From NCBI GenBank assembly GCA_963711005.1, contig CAVQCJ010000003.1, forward strand, positions 1 through 64,000: DNA of 64,000 nt. The letters run 5' to 3'. This document shows positions 15,610 to 23,795 of the stretch, piece after piece. The notes under the pieces were generated by a model. It ran no database searches. It was not told the origin of the DNA and saw only the letters and a program-made list of their open reading frames with translations. The translations under genes and the position numbers were made by a program. Positions within the stretch are counted from its first letter, which is position 1. Each line of letters opens with the position of its first letter. This stretch comes from CAVQCJ01 sp963711005 (GTDB taxonomy: Bacteria > Actinomycetota > Actinomycetes > Prado026).

Positions 15610-15937
15610 CCCGCAGCCCGAGCTCGTCGCCGAGGCGGTCTTCGCGGCGTTGGCCGACGGCAACCGTCGAGCCATCCTCGCGGAGCTGTCCGCCAGCGGC
15701 CCGGCGACGGTGACCGAGCTCGCGGCGACCCTGCCCATCACCCGCCAAGGGATCGCCAAGCACCTGGCCCTGCTGGTGGACGCAGGACTGGTGTCGCCCG
15801 AGCCCGGCGAGGGCAGGCGGGTGCGCTACCACCTTCAGTCCGGGCCGATGCGCGTGGCCCAGCAGTTCCTGGCGGCCCTGGCCCGCGACTGGGACGGGCC
15901 GCTGGCCGCCCTGAGATCCCACCTCGACAGATCCTGA
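15602..15937 (+). CDS. ArsR/SmtB-family transcriptional regulator
   Basis: A 111-residue winged-helix regulator: FAALADGNRRAILAELSASG, then recognition helix ITRQGIAKHLALLVDAGLV and wing EPGEGRRVRYHLQ. No CxC metal-sensing motif in alpha-3 and no clear alpha-5 metal site, so it belongs to the non-metal ArsR group that accompanies SRPBCC proteins. Its start overlaps the first SRPBCC gene by 8 nt. The operon's 42-bp palindrome is a likely binding site. Confidence 0.92.
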   Translation: MGDPQPELVAEAVFAALADGNRRAILAELSASGPATVTELAATLPITRQGIAKHLALLVDAGLVSPEPGEGRRVRYHLQSGPMRVAQQFLAALARDWDGPLAALRSHLDRS

Positions 15938-15959
15938 AACCTGAAAGGAACGGATCACC

Positions 15960-16397
15960 ATGAGCAGCACCAGCTACACCACCACGTTCGACGTCGCCCA
16001 GACACCCGAGCAGGTCTTCGACGCAGTCGTCGACGTGCGGTCCTGGTGGTCCGGCGACATCGAGGGACGCACCGACACTCTCGGCGACGAGTTCACCTAC
16101 ACCGTGCCCGGCATCCACTGGAACGCCATGCGCATCACCGAGCTCGTCCGCGGCCAGAGGGTCGCCTGGCTGGTGACCGACAGCCGTCTCGACTTCGCCC
16201 AGGTCAAGGACGAGTGGACGGGGACGACGATCAGGTTCGACATCGAGCCGGTCGACGGCGGCGCCAGGCTGCGGTTCACGCACAACGGTCTCGTGCCCGA
16301 CTACGAGTGCTTCACCCAGTGTTCGAACGCGTGGGGCTCGTACGTCCACGGCAGCCTCAAGACCCGCATCACGACCGGCGCCGCCCAGTCCATGTGA
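15960..16397 (+). CDS. SRPBCC domain protein (second copy in operon)
   Basis: A 145-residue Bet v1/START-like protein (TTTFDVAQTPEQVFDAVVDV, WWSGDIEGRTDTLGDEFTY, RLRFTHNGLVPDYECFTQCSNAWGSYV, cut to fragments). It is of the AHSA1 group but only distantly like the first SRPBCC gene. Ribosome site GAAAGGAA lies ahead of the ATG. The 22-nt gap to the ArsR gene supports co-transcription. Confidence 0.9.
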   Translation: MSSTSYTTTFDVAQTPEQVFDAVVDVRSWWSGDIEGRTDTLGDEFTYTVPGIHWNAMRITELVRGQRVAWLVTDSRLDFAQVKDEWTGTTIRFDIEPVDGGARLRFTHNGLVPDYECFTQCSNAWGSYVHGSLKTRITTGAAQSM

Positions 16398-16421
16398 CGC
16401 ACGGCGGCGCGGGCGGCACCC

Positions 16422-16739
16422 TCACATGAGGTCGACGGTCTCCCCGATCTCGACGCTGCCGCCGCTGGCCAGGATCGGGCAGCCGGCGACCAGGGCCACC
16501 GCGGCCTCGAGGCTGTCCGCGGTGACGACGCTGTAGCCGGAGACCGGGTTCGACCCGCCGCCGGCCGACGACGAGCCGTCGGACGCGACGGTGGCGGACT
16601 GGACCACCGGCTTGCCCCCGTCGGCCAGCGCGGCACCGAGCCCGCCCATCCAGTCGACCCAGGCGGCCATCGCGTGCTCGCGCGCTTCGTCCGTCTCGTT
16701 CGGGCTGCCACCGTGGTAGGCCAGCAGGTACATGGGCAT
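16422..16739 (-). CDS. YCII-related domain protein
   Basis: A 105-residue protein with the YCII / DGPF ferredoxin-like fold (MPMYLLAYHGG, EHAMAAWVDWMGGLGAALADGG, GYSVVTADSLEAAVALVAGCPIL). These are small cytoplasmic proteins of unknown role, often next to sigma factors; some show dehydratase- or isomerase-like active sites. Its ATG is 12 nt after the upstream MFS stop, so it is likely co-transcribed with that transporter. Confidence 0.88.
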   Translation of the reverse strand: MPMYLLAYHGGSPNETDEAREHAMAAWVDWMGGLGAALADGGKPVVQSATVASDGSSSAGGGSNPVSGYSVVTADSLEAAVALVAGCPILASGGSVEIGETVDLM

Positions 16740-16751
16740 GGTCGCTCCTCG

Positions 16752-18368
16752 CTAGGTCGTCTTCTGGGCGGTCTCGGCTGCCGGCTCATGCTCCGGGGAC
16801 TGTCGCGCGTGGGGCAGGTCACCGGTGAACGCGAGCGAGGCCAGCGCCAGCAGCGCCGCGACGAGGAAGCCGCCCTTCAGCGCCTGCAGCTGGGCCTGCT
16901 CGTAGTCGTCGACGATCGCTGCGGTGGTGGCCTCGTCGAGACCGGCGCTCTTGGCCGCCGCGGCGATCTGGTCGCTGGCGACGAAGTCGATGCCGGACTC
17001 GGCCGCGACGCTGACCTGGCTCGCCACCTCCTGGCTGATGCGTTCGTCGGACTGGATCTTCGAGACGAACACTCCGGCCAAGCCGGCCAGGACGATCGCG
17101 CCGATGAGCGCGACACCGAGGGAGGAGCCCAGCTGCTGGCCGGTGTACTGCAGGCCGCCGGCCTCGCCGCGGCCCGACGCGTCGACCGAGGACTGCACGA
17201 CGTTGCCGAGCTGGGACGCCATCAGCCCCATGCCCACGCCCAGCACCGCCATGAAGAGCGCGAAGGCGGCGTCGGCCAGGTCGGGCTGGACCGTGGACAG
17301 CAACCCGATGATGGCGACCAGGGTCGTCACCAGACCGGCTCGCACGATCGAGCGGACGGAGTAGCGCGTCGACAGGCGGGAGCCGAGCGCGGCGGCCAGG
17401 AACATGGTGATGGAGACGGGCAGCATCTTGACGCCGGTCTGCAGGGCGTCCATGCCGAGGACCAGCTGCAGGTAGAGCGGGATGACGAAGAACGCGCCCA
17501 TCAGGATCAGGTTCTGGGAGAACAGGCTGATCAGGCCGGACCGCAGTGGCGGCACCTCCAGCAGGGCGAGGTGGACGAGCGGGTCGCTGCCCACCGCCTC
17601 GCGGTGCCGCTGCCAGCGCACGAACCCCCACAGCAGGGCTCCGCCCAGGGCGACGACGTAGATCGTCAGGGAGAACCCGAAGAGCTCGATCGGGGAGTCC
17701 TTGGGGCGGACCCAGCCCCAGGTGCTGGACTGCAGGACGCCGAGGACGACCAGCCCGAGGCCCGCGGCGGACAGCACGCTGCCCACCCCGTCCAGATGGG
17801 GCTTGGCTCCGCTGCGGGGGGCGTCGCCGACCAGCCGCGACATGGCGAGGATGAAGAGCACCAGAACGACCTCGCCCAGGAACACCACCCGCCAGCTCAG
17901 CTCGGTGGTGGCCCAGCCGCCCAGGATGGGCCCGACCGCGATGCCGGCGCCGGCGACGCCGCCGAGTACGGCGTAGGCGACCTTCCGCTCCCGCCCTTCG
18001 TAGTTGCCCGCGATCAGCGCGGCCATCGCGGGGAGCACCAAGGCCGCCCCGAGGCCCTCCAGGACCGACCACCCCAACGTGAGCACCGCGACGTTCGGTG
18101 CGATCGCGGTGACAGCCGATCCGCAGCCGTAGACGACCAGGCCGATCACGAAGGCCCGGCGGCGGCCGATGATGTCCCCGATCTTGCCGCCGGTCAGCAT
18201 GAACATGGCCATCACCAGGCAGTAGAACGTGATGACGGCCTGGATGACGGTGACCGTGGTGTCGAAGTCCGCCACCAGCTGGCTGATCGACACGTTCATG
18301 ACCGACTGGTCGAGGACCATCACGAACTGGGCCGTCGCCAGGGCGACCAGCGGCCACCAGCGTTTCAT
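16752..18368 (-). CDS. MFS drug:H+ antiporter, DHA2 family (14 TM)
   Basis: A 538-residue multidrug-type transporter. The start MKRWWPLVALATAQFVMVLDQSVMNVS carries motif D1 (LDxSVxNVS) of 14-TM exporters, motif A is GGKIGDIIGRRRAF, and motif C GVAGAGIAVGPILGG marks drug antiporters. An extracytoplasmic loop of ~55 residues lies between the last two TMs (FVSKIQSDERISQEVASQVS to IVDDYEQAQLQALKG), as in QacA-like proteins. The tail is charged. Likely in an operon with the YCII gene. No dedicated regulator is adjacent. Confidence 0.92.
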   Translation of the reverse strand: MKRWWPLVALATAQFVMVLDQSVMNVSISQLVADFDTTVTVIQAVITFYCLVMAMFMLTGGKIGDIIGRRRAFVIGLVVYGCGSAVTAIAPNVAVLTLGWSVLEGLGAALVLPAMAALIAGNYEGRERKVAYAVLGGVAGAGIAVGPILGGWATTELSWRVVFLGEVVLVLFILAMSRLVGDAPRSGAKPHLDGVGSVLSAAGLGLVVLGVLQSSTWGWVRPKDSPIELFGFSLTIYVVALGGALLWGFVRWQRHREAVGSDPLVHLALLEVPPLRSGLISLFSQNLILMGAFFVIPLYLQLVLGMDALQTGVKMLPVSITMFLAAALGSRLSTRYSVRSIVRAGLVTTLVAIIGLLSTVQPDLADAAFALFMAVLGVGMGLMASQLGNVVQSSVDASGRGEAGGLQYTGQQLGSSLGVALIGAIVLAGLAGVFVSKIQSDERISQEVASQVSVAAESGIDFVASDQIAAAAKSAGLDEATTAAIVDDYEQAQLQALKGGFLVAALLALASLAFTGDLPHARQSPEHEPAAETAQKTT

Positions 18369-18416
18369 CGGGACCTCTTCCAGCCTGGTCGGAGGGTGGT
18401 GGTTCGACGGCCCCGA

Positions 18417-19862
18417 CTACAGACCGGTCTGTGCCACGAGCCGGCCGGAGTCCACGGCGTCCGCCAGAGCCTGGTAGTCGAGCTCGTTCTGGTCGGCGTA
18501 CGCGCTGGAGAAGTCGGCGATCGCCCGGTCGAAGGCGTCGCCACCGCCCAGGTAGGCGGCGATGGCGATCCGGTCCCCCGAGCGGGCGTGCGCGCGCGCC
18601 AGGGTGGCTCCGCAGATCCGGGAGTAGAGCGTCATCAGCGAGGCGGACATGCTGTCGACCTCGGCCGACCCCTTCCAGTCGCGCAGCTGCCTGAGGTAGT
18701 AGTCACGGACCTGCCCGTCGAACCCCGGGACTCGTTGCCAGCCGAGGAAGATGTCGCTGGCCGCCTGCATCAGGCGCTGGCCGGCGACGACGCGCTGGCC
18801 GTGGTTGGGGTACCGGCTCTTGCCGACGAACCGTTCCAGCACCGACTCCTGGGCCTCCTTGGCCTGCAGGAACAGCGGGTCCTGGCCGTCGCGGCCGAGC
18901 ATGAGCAGGATCCAGGCGCGGGTGCCGACGCTCCCGACGCCGACCACCTTGCGGGCGGCGTGGACGTAGTCGAAGTCCTCGAGCAGGTGCCGCCGGTCGG
19001 TCTCCAGCGTGCGGCGGTAGGACCTGATCAGGCCGCGCAGCTCCCCCTCGATCTGGTCCCGGTCAGACCCCTCCGGCGCGACGTCCTCGATCGGGACGAC
19101 CAGCGGGGCGTCCGCGACGATCCGGCGCTCGCCGTCGACCAGCTGGGTCAGCTTGGAGAAGGCCTGCATGCTGTCCCGCGTCCGCGCCTTGGCCACGTTC
19201 GCCCTGGCCCTGGCCTGCTCCTTGGCCGTGGTCCCCGCCTTGAGCTGTTCGAACAGCCCCTCGACCTCGATGTGGGCGTACCAGACGTCCAGGTTCCGCA
19301 TCTCGGCGGCCTGCCGCATGCGGGTCCGGTACTCCGCGACGCCGGCCAGCACGATCGCGCGTCGGTCGGCGGGCGAGAACCCGCGGTCGCGCCCGGCGAT
19401 CTCGAAGCTCGCCGACAGGCGCTTGACGTCCCACTCCCAGGGGCCGGATGCGGTCTCGTCGAAGTCGTTGATGTCGAACATCAGCCGCCGCTCGGGGGAG
19501 GCGAAGACGCCGAAGTTCGACAGGTGCGCGTCGCCGCAGATCTGGGTGTTCAGGCCCGAGCGGGGGGTGGCGGCCAGGTCGGCGGCCATGATCAGCGCCG
19601 CCCCCCGGTAGAAGGTGAACGGCGAGACCAGCATCCGGCCGTACCGGATGGGGACCAGGTCTGAGACCCGGGTGACCGCCTGCTCCTCGAGCAACGAGAC
19701 GGGGTCCCGCCGGTTCTCGGCCGGCTGCCAGCGCGCATGGCTCCCCCGGGGGACCTCGTTCCGGGCCGCCTTCCCCCTGGCCACCCGCTGCTCGACGCTG
19801 AGGTGCGCGAGCTTCTGCGCAGGCGTTTCGGTCGTGCCAGTCGGCGGGGTCGAGTCGCTCAT
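18417..19862 (-). CDS. DUF2252 domain protein (kinase-like fold)
   Basis: A 481-residue protein of the DUF2252 family, common in actinobacteria and distantly related to the protein-kinase/APH fold. Landmarks: LVPIRYGRMLVSPFTFYRGAA, QICGDAHLSNFGVFASPERR (brace-like HGDxHxxN equivalent: GDAHLSNFG), FDINDFDETASGPWEWDVKR, VVGVGSVGTRAWILLM. The retained GDxHxxN and DxDE-like motifs suggest nucleotide binding, but no activity is established. The ATG at 19862 is preferred for its AGGAGC ribosome site. A paralogue lies at 26261-27568. Confidence 0.9.
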   Translation of the reverse strand: MSDSTPPTGTTETPAQKLAHLSVEQRVARGKAARNEVPRGSHARWQPAENRRDPVSLLEEQAVTRVSDLVPIRYGRMLVSPFTFYRGAALIMAADLAATPRSGLNTQICGDAHLSNFGVFASPERRLMFDINDFDETASGPWEWDVKRLSASFEIAGRDRGFSPADRRAIVLAGVAEYRTRMRQAAEMRNLDVWYAHIEVEGLFEQLKAGTTAKEQARARANVAKARTRDSMQAFSKLTQLVDGERRIVADAPLVVPIEDVAPEGSDRDQIEGELRGLIRSYRRTLETDRRHLLEDFDYVHAARKVVGVGSVGTRAWILLMLGRDGQDPLFLQAKEAQESVLERFVGKSRYPNHGQRVVAGQRLMQAASDIFLGWQRVPGFDGQVRDYYLRQLRDWKGSAEVDSMSASLMTLYSRICGATLARAHARSGDRIAIAAYLGGGDAFDRAIADFSSAYADQNELDYQALADAVDSGRLVAQTGL

Positions 19863-20329
19863 CGGTGCTCCTGGTCGCGGGGGGACGCCCATCATCTCGC
19901 TCCGTTCGCGGGCCGCACAGTCCCAGACCCCTGGGGCGCCCGACGAAAGGGTCCCCGCGGCCGGGCGGGGAAGCCGATCCCTCCCGGCCGACGTGCGAGG
20001 CCAGTGCGCCGGCACCCCTCCCCGGAACGGCGGGCGCTCCGATAGACCGGGCAGGAGCCGGGGCTTGGCTGCGACCGACTGCGGCGGGTCGACGACGCGC
20101 GCTCGGCGGCGGCCGCGGTCACTGGCGGGATGAACGCCTGCTGGAACGCGCACGTCCAGACCGTCGCGTGGTCCTGCCCCGAGGCGGTGCGGCTCGAGCC
20201 ACCGACGGTGACGCCGTTGCGACCGTTCCCGGCCGGCGGCACCGCGTGCCCGATGCTGTGATCGGCCAGTTGGCCGGACAGCGTTCCACGCTCAGTTTCG
20301 CACATGAAGAAACCGTCAAGTACAAGTGG
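19863..20329. other. 467-nt intergenic region without a supported gene
   Basis: No ORF with family features. A 43-codon ATG frame near 20130-20261 (plus) has no ribosome site and atypical composition. The segment 20280-20330 is less GC-rich (ATGAAGAAACCGTCAAG). It lies upstream of the DUF2252 gene and downstream of the LigD-like gene, both minus strand, so a promoter for DUF2252 is expected here. Confidence 0.4.
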
Positions 20330-21583
20330 TCAGCCGCCGGCCGCCCCCGGACGGCCCGGCCACTGCCGGCCGGCCCAGGGGTCGTAGTCGCTCTCCAGCG
20401 GTTCCTGCGCGGGGCGGTCGTCGTCCGGCACGTGCTGCAGGTTGATGCGCACGCGGTACCACAGCGAGCTGCTGCCCCGCATCCCGTCGACGAGGACGTC
20501 GGCCGCCTCGAGCAGCGGGACGACCGCCTGGTGCCGGGACTTCCACCGGTCGAGCGCCTCGAGCGCCTCCGGCCTGGTCCTGGTCCGCGCGATCTCGATG
20601 AGCGGCATCGTCGACTGGCGGCGCCCGGTCCCTTTCGGCGGTTTCTCCGGCGGGCCCATCGCGTCGGCGAGCTCGAGCAGCGCGACCAGCGAGCCGCTCG
20701 TACCGTCCATGCCCGCCCAGGGGTCCCCGAGCTCGGCGAACCGCGGGGGCACGGTGGCGACGGTGTACGTCTCGGGCCGACAGCCGCGCACCTCGTCCCA
20801 GTGCAGCGGGGTGGAGACCCTCGCGTCGGGCAGCGCCCGCACCGAGTACGCCGACGCGACCGTGCGGTCCTTGGCGTTCTGGTTGAAGTCGACGAAGACG
20901 CCGTGCCGCTCCTCCTTCCACCATCGGCTGGTCGCCAGGTCCGGTGCCCGGCGCTCGACCTCGCGAGCGACGGTCTCGGCGGCGCGGCGCAGTTCGCGGA
21001 AGGTCCACTGCGGCTCGACGCGTGCGTAGATGTGGAACCCGCGGGACCCGGACGTCTTCGGCCAGCCGACGAGACCGTGGTCGGCGAGCACGTCACGGAC
21101 CACGAGGGCGACCTCGACGATCTGCGCCCACTCGACGCCCGGTACCGGGTCCAGGTCGATGCGGAGCTCGTCGGGATGGTCGAGGTCCTCGGCCTGCACC
21201 GGGTGCGGGTTGAGGTCGACGCAGCCGAGGTTCACCACCCAGGCCAGCGCCGCTGCGTCCCGGGCCACCACCTCCTCGGCCGACGTCCCCGACGCATAGT
21301 GCAGCTCGGCGACCTCGACCCAGTCGGGGCGCTTCGCGGGCGGGCGCTTCTGGAACACCGCCTCCTCGTCGATGCCCTTGACGAACCGCTTGAGGATCAT
21401 CGGCCGACCCACGACGCCGCGCAGCGCACCGTCGGCGACGGCGAGGTAGTAGCGGACCAGGTCCAGCTTCGTGTGACCGGCCACGGGGAACACGACGCGG
21501 TCCGGGTTGGTGATGGTCACCTCGCGGCCGGCGACCTGCAGGGTCTCGGACGGCGACACGTCCCAAGGCTGCCACGGATCCAC
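20330..21583 (-). CDS. Stand-alone LigD-type DNA polymerase/primase domain protein
   Basis: A 417-residue archaeo-eukaryotic primase-superfamily polymerase (PolDom). Family landmarks: TLQVAGREVTITNPDRVVFP, LKRFVKGIDEEAVFQKRPP, the metal-binding pair DLDP in RIDLDPVPGVEW, SGSRGFHIYARV, FVDFNQNAKDRTVASAYSVR and ARVSTPLHWDEV. It has an additional ~120-residue C-terminal extension after the PolDom. In mycobacteria LigD-PolDom and its free homologues add ribo- and deoxynucleotides during end joining. No ligase domain or Ku is in this window, but a free phosphoesterase domain lies at 34866-35237. GTG start at 21583. Confidence 0.92.
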   Translation of the reverse strand: MDPWQPWDVSPSETLQVAGREVTITNPDRVVFPVAGHTKLDLVRYYLAVADGALRGVVGRPMILKRFVKGIDEEAVFQKRPPAKRPDWVEVAELHYASGTSAEEVVARDAAALAWVVNLGCVDLNPHPVQAEDLDHPDELRIDLDPVPGVEWAQIVEVALVVRDVLADHGLVGWPKTSGSRGFHIYARVEPQWTFRELRRAAETVAREVERRAPDLATSRWWKEERHGVFVDFNQNAKDRTVASAYSVRALPDARVSTPLHWDEVRGCRPETYTVATVPPRFAELGDPWAGMDGTSGSLVALLELADAMGPPEKPPKGTGRRQSTMPLIEIARTRTRPEALEALDRWKSRHQAVVPLLEAADVLVDGMRGSSSLWYRVRINLQHVPDDDRPAQEPLESDYDPWAGRQWPGRPGAAGG

Positions 21584-21630
21584 CCATCGCCGTCCAGGCG
21601 GCGCGGCGATGCGCCGGGTTACCGTGAGTC

Positions 21631-23058
21631 ATGCGGGTGAAGCTGGTGCTCCCGGCGCTCACCGAGGCGACCAGTCCGCTCTTCCGGCCGGTGAAGTACG
21701 CGCTGTTCCCGCCTCTGGGGCTGGCGACGCTGGCGGCATACCTCGACCCGGTCGACGAGGTGACCCTCGAGGACGAGCACGTTGAGCGGGTCCGGCTCGA
21801 CGACGACCCGCAGCTGGTCGTGATCCAGGCGTACATCACCTCGGCGCGACGGTCCTACGAGCTGGCGGACCTGTACCGCTCCCGCGGCGCCCACGTCTGC
21901 ATCGGCGGCCTGCACCCGACTTCGCTGCCGGACGAAGCGCAGGCCCATGCGGACACGGTCTTCGTCGGGCCGGGTGAGGACATCTGGCCCGAGTTCCTCG
22001 CCGACCACCGCGCGGGGCGCCCGCGCGCCAGGTACGTCTCGACGATCCGGACGCTCGACGGGCTCCCCCCGGTGCGGCGGGACCTGATCAAGCGGCGCAG
22101 CTACCTGGTGCCGAACTCGATCGTCGTCTCGCGCGGATGTCCGCACGTGTGTGACTTCTGCTACAAGGAGGCGTTCTTCGCCGGCGGCAGAGGCTTCTAC
22201 ACCCAGACCGTCGACGACGCCCTGTCGGAGATCGAGCGGCTGCCCGGCCGGCACCTGTACTTCCTCGACGACCACCTGTTCGGGAACGCGCGCTTCGCCC
22301 TGCAGCTGTTCGACGGCATGCGCGGGATGAACCGTCTCTTCCAGGGCGCCGCGACGGTGCAGTCGGTGCTGCGGCCCGGCATGGTCGAGGCCGCCGCCGC
22401 GGCGGGCCTGCGCAGTCTGTTCGTCGGTTTCGAGACCCTGTCGGAGACCAACCTGCGCAGTCAGGGCAAGAAGCAGAACCTCGGCCGCGACTACGCCGCC
22501 GCGATCCGCCAGCTGCACGACAACGGCGTGATGGTGAACGGCAGCTTCGTGTTCGGCATGGACGACGACGGCCCGGACGTCTTCAGCCGTACCGTCGAGT
22601 GGGCGGTCGCCCAGGGCATCGAGACGGCGACGTTCCACATCCTCACGCCGTACCCGGGGACGGCGTTGCACGAGCGGATGGTCGCCGACGGCCGGATCGT
22701 CCACCACGACTGGGACCGGTACGACACCCGGCACGTCGTCTTCCGCCCGGCCCGGCTCACGGCCGACCAGCTCGAGGCCGGGTACTGGCGGGCGTACCGC
22801 GACTTCTACACCTGGCCGAACATCGTCCGCGGCGCGCGGACCAAGCCCACCGTGCTGGGCCAGGTCCGGCATGCGGCCTACGCCGGCGGCTGGAAGCGCC
22901 TCGAGCCGCTGTGGGACCTGGCGATCAGGGCCCGTCGGGTCGCCGCGATGCGACCCGCGCTCGAGCGGGTGCTCGACGCGACTTCCCGGACCAGGTCCGG
23001 ACCGCGCGAGCAGGTCGACGACGACGCCTTCAGCGGGTCGGTCCGTCGGGCGGGGTGA
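21631..23058 (+). CDS. B12-binding-domain radical SAM protein
   Basis: A 475-residue radical SAM enzyme with an N-terminal Rossmann-like cobalamin-binding region (about 1-140: VKLVLPALTEATSP, FPPLGLATLAAYL, VCIGGLHPTSLPDEA) and the CxxxCxxC cluster in VSRGCPHVCDFCYKEAFF near residue 172. It resembles the BchE/HpnJ-like group that modifies unactivated carbons. The classical DxHxxG cobalamin motif is not seen, as in many relatives that bind B12 base-off without a His ligand. C-terminal region with YWRAYRDFYTWPNIVRGA. Substrate unknown. It starts 47 nt from the divergent LigD-type gene and its last 29 nt overlap the convergent MarR gene. Confidence 0.9.
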   Translation: MRVKLVLPALTEATSPLFRPVKYALFPPLGLATLAAYLDPVDEVTLEDEHVERVRLDDDPQLVVIQAYITSARRSYELADLYRSRGAHVCIGGLHPTSLPDEAQAHADTVFVGPGEDIWPEFLADHRAGRPRARYVSTIRTLDGLPPVRRDLIKRRSYLVPNSIVVSRGCPHVCDFCYKEAFFAGGRGFYTQTVDDALSEIERLPGRHLYFLDDHLFGNARFALQLFDGMRGMNRLFQGAATVQSVLRPGMVEAAAAAGLRSLFVGFETLSETNLRSQGKKQNLGRDYAAAIRQLHDNGVMVNGSFVFGMDDDGPDVFSRTVEWAVAQGIETATFHILTPYPGTALHERMVADGRIVHHDWDRYDTRHVVFRPARLTADQLEAGYWRAYRDFYTWPNIVRGARTKPTVLGQVRHAAYAGGWKRLEPLWDLAIRARRVAAMRPALERVLDATSRTRSGPREQVDDDAFSGSVRRAG

Positions 23059-23644
23059 GGGACGGCCGGTCGCCGGCGTCGGCTTCGAGGCGGTTCGCGA
23101 GCTCGTGCATCGTGTCCTCGGCCAGGGTGTCCAGCCGGCTGCCGATCGTGTCGGCCAGCCGGGTCACGAGCCGGGCCAGCGTCTCGACGTCGGCACGGTC
23201 CCAGTCGGCCAGCACCGAACGCATCAAGGACCGTCGGATCGCCACCGAGTCCGCGACGACCTGCCGGCCGAGGAAGGTCAGCGACACCGTCGTACGACGC
23301 CGGTCGGCCGGGTCCCCGCCCCGGACGACCAGGCCGTCGGCCTCGGCCTCGCCGAGCAGGCGGCTGACCGTCGACGGCTCGAGCTCCAGGGCGGCGGCGA
23401 CGTCCTTGACGGTGACCTGGCCGCCCGACCCGGTCAGCTCTGCGACGGCGTCGCAGGCGAACACCTTGGCGACGTCGACCGGCCGGCCCAGCGACGGGAT
23501 CGGGATCGTGGCCAGCGGCGGCTTGACCATCCCGTGCCGCAGCCGGCGGAAGCCCCGGCCCAGGGCGTCGACGAGGTCGTCCGGCAGGCCCGTCAGGTCC
23601 GGTCCGGCGGGCGGCACTGCCGGGTCCGCCACCACGGGCCTCAC
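23030..23644 (-). CDS. MarR-family transcriptional regulator
   Basis: A 204-residue winged-helix regulator: VTVKDVAAALELEPSTVSRLLGEAEADGLVVRGGDPADRRRTTVSLT is the HTH plus the DxRR wing diagnostic of MarR. Flanking helices form the dimer interface. It is divergent from the MMPL-type export gene at 23796, the usual arrangement for a MarR repressor controlling a lipid or drug exporter. Confidence 0.92.
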   Translation of the reverse strand: MRPVVADPAVPPAGPDLTGLPDDLVDALGRGFRRLRHGMVKPPLATIPIPSLGRPVDVAKVFACDAVAELTGSGGQVTVKDVAAALELEPSTVSRLLGEAEADGLVVRGGDPADRRRTTVSLTFLGRQVVADSVAIRRSLMRSVLADWDRADVETLARLVTRLADTIGSRLDTLAEDTMHELANRLEADAGDRPSLTPPDGPTR

Positions 23645-23698
23645 CTCTGACGGTCCACCGGCACGGCCACCGGCACGGCTTGGTCACCTGCGCGGAAC

Positions 23699-23720
23699 AC
23701 AATTGTCTGTGTCGCACACA
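23699..23720. promoter_or_regulatory. Candidate MarR operator between marR and MMPL genes
   Basis: Two adjacent dyads in the divergent gap: ACAATTGT (23699-23706, perfect 8-bp palindrome) and TGTGT-CGC-ACACA (23708-23720). MarR dimers commonly bind 16-22 bp dyads with TTG/CAA half-sites. Position between the two start codons fits dual control. Confidence 0.5.
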
Positions 23721-23795
23721 TAGTCTAGCGTCGAGAACACCGAATTCGTGACGTCCCTGAGTCGCCCCGCGCGACGCTCCGGAAGGTGGTCCCTG

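Noticed and set aside
16674..19664. 996-codon plus-strand ORF
   Set aside because: It is antisense to the MFS and DUF2252 genes and consists of Arg/Gly/Asp/His-rich low-complexity text typical of shadow frames in GC-rich DNA.
20130..20261. Small 43-codon ORF (MNACWNAHVQTV...) in the gap before the LigD-type gene
   Set aside because: No ribosome site, no similarity recognised, and codon use is not clearly coding.
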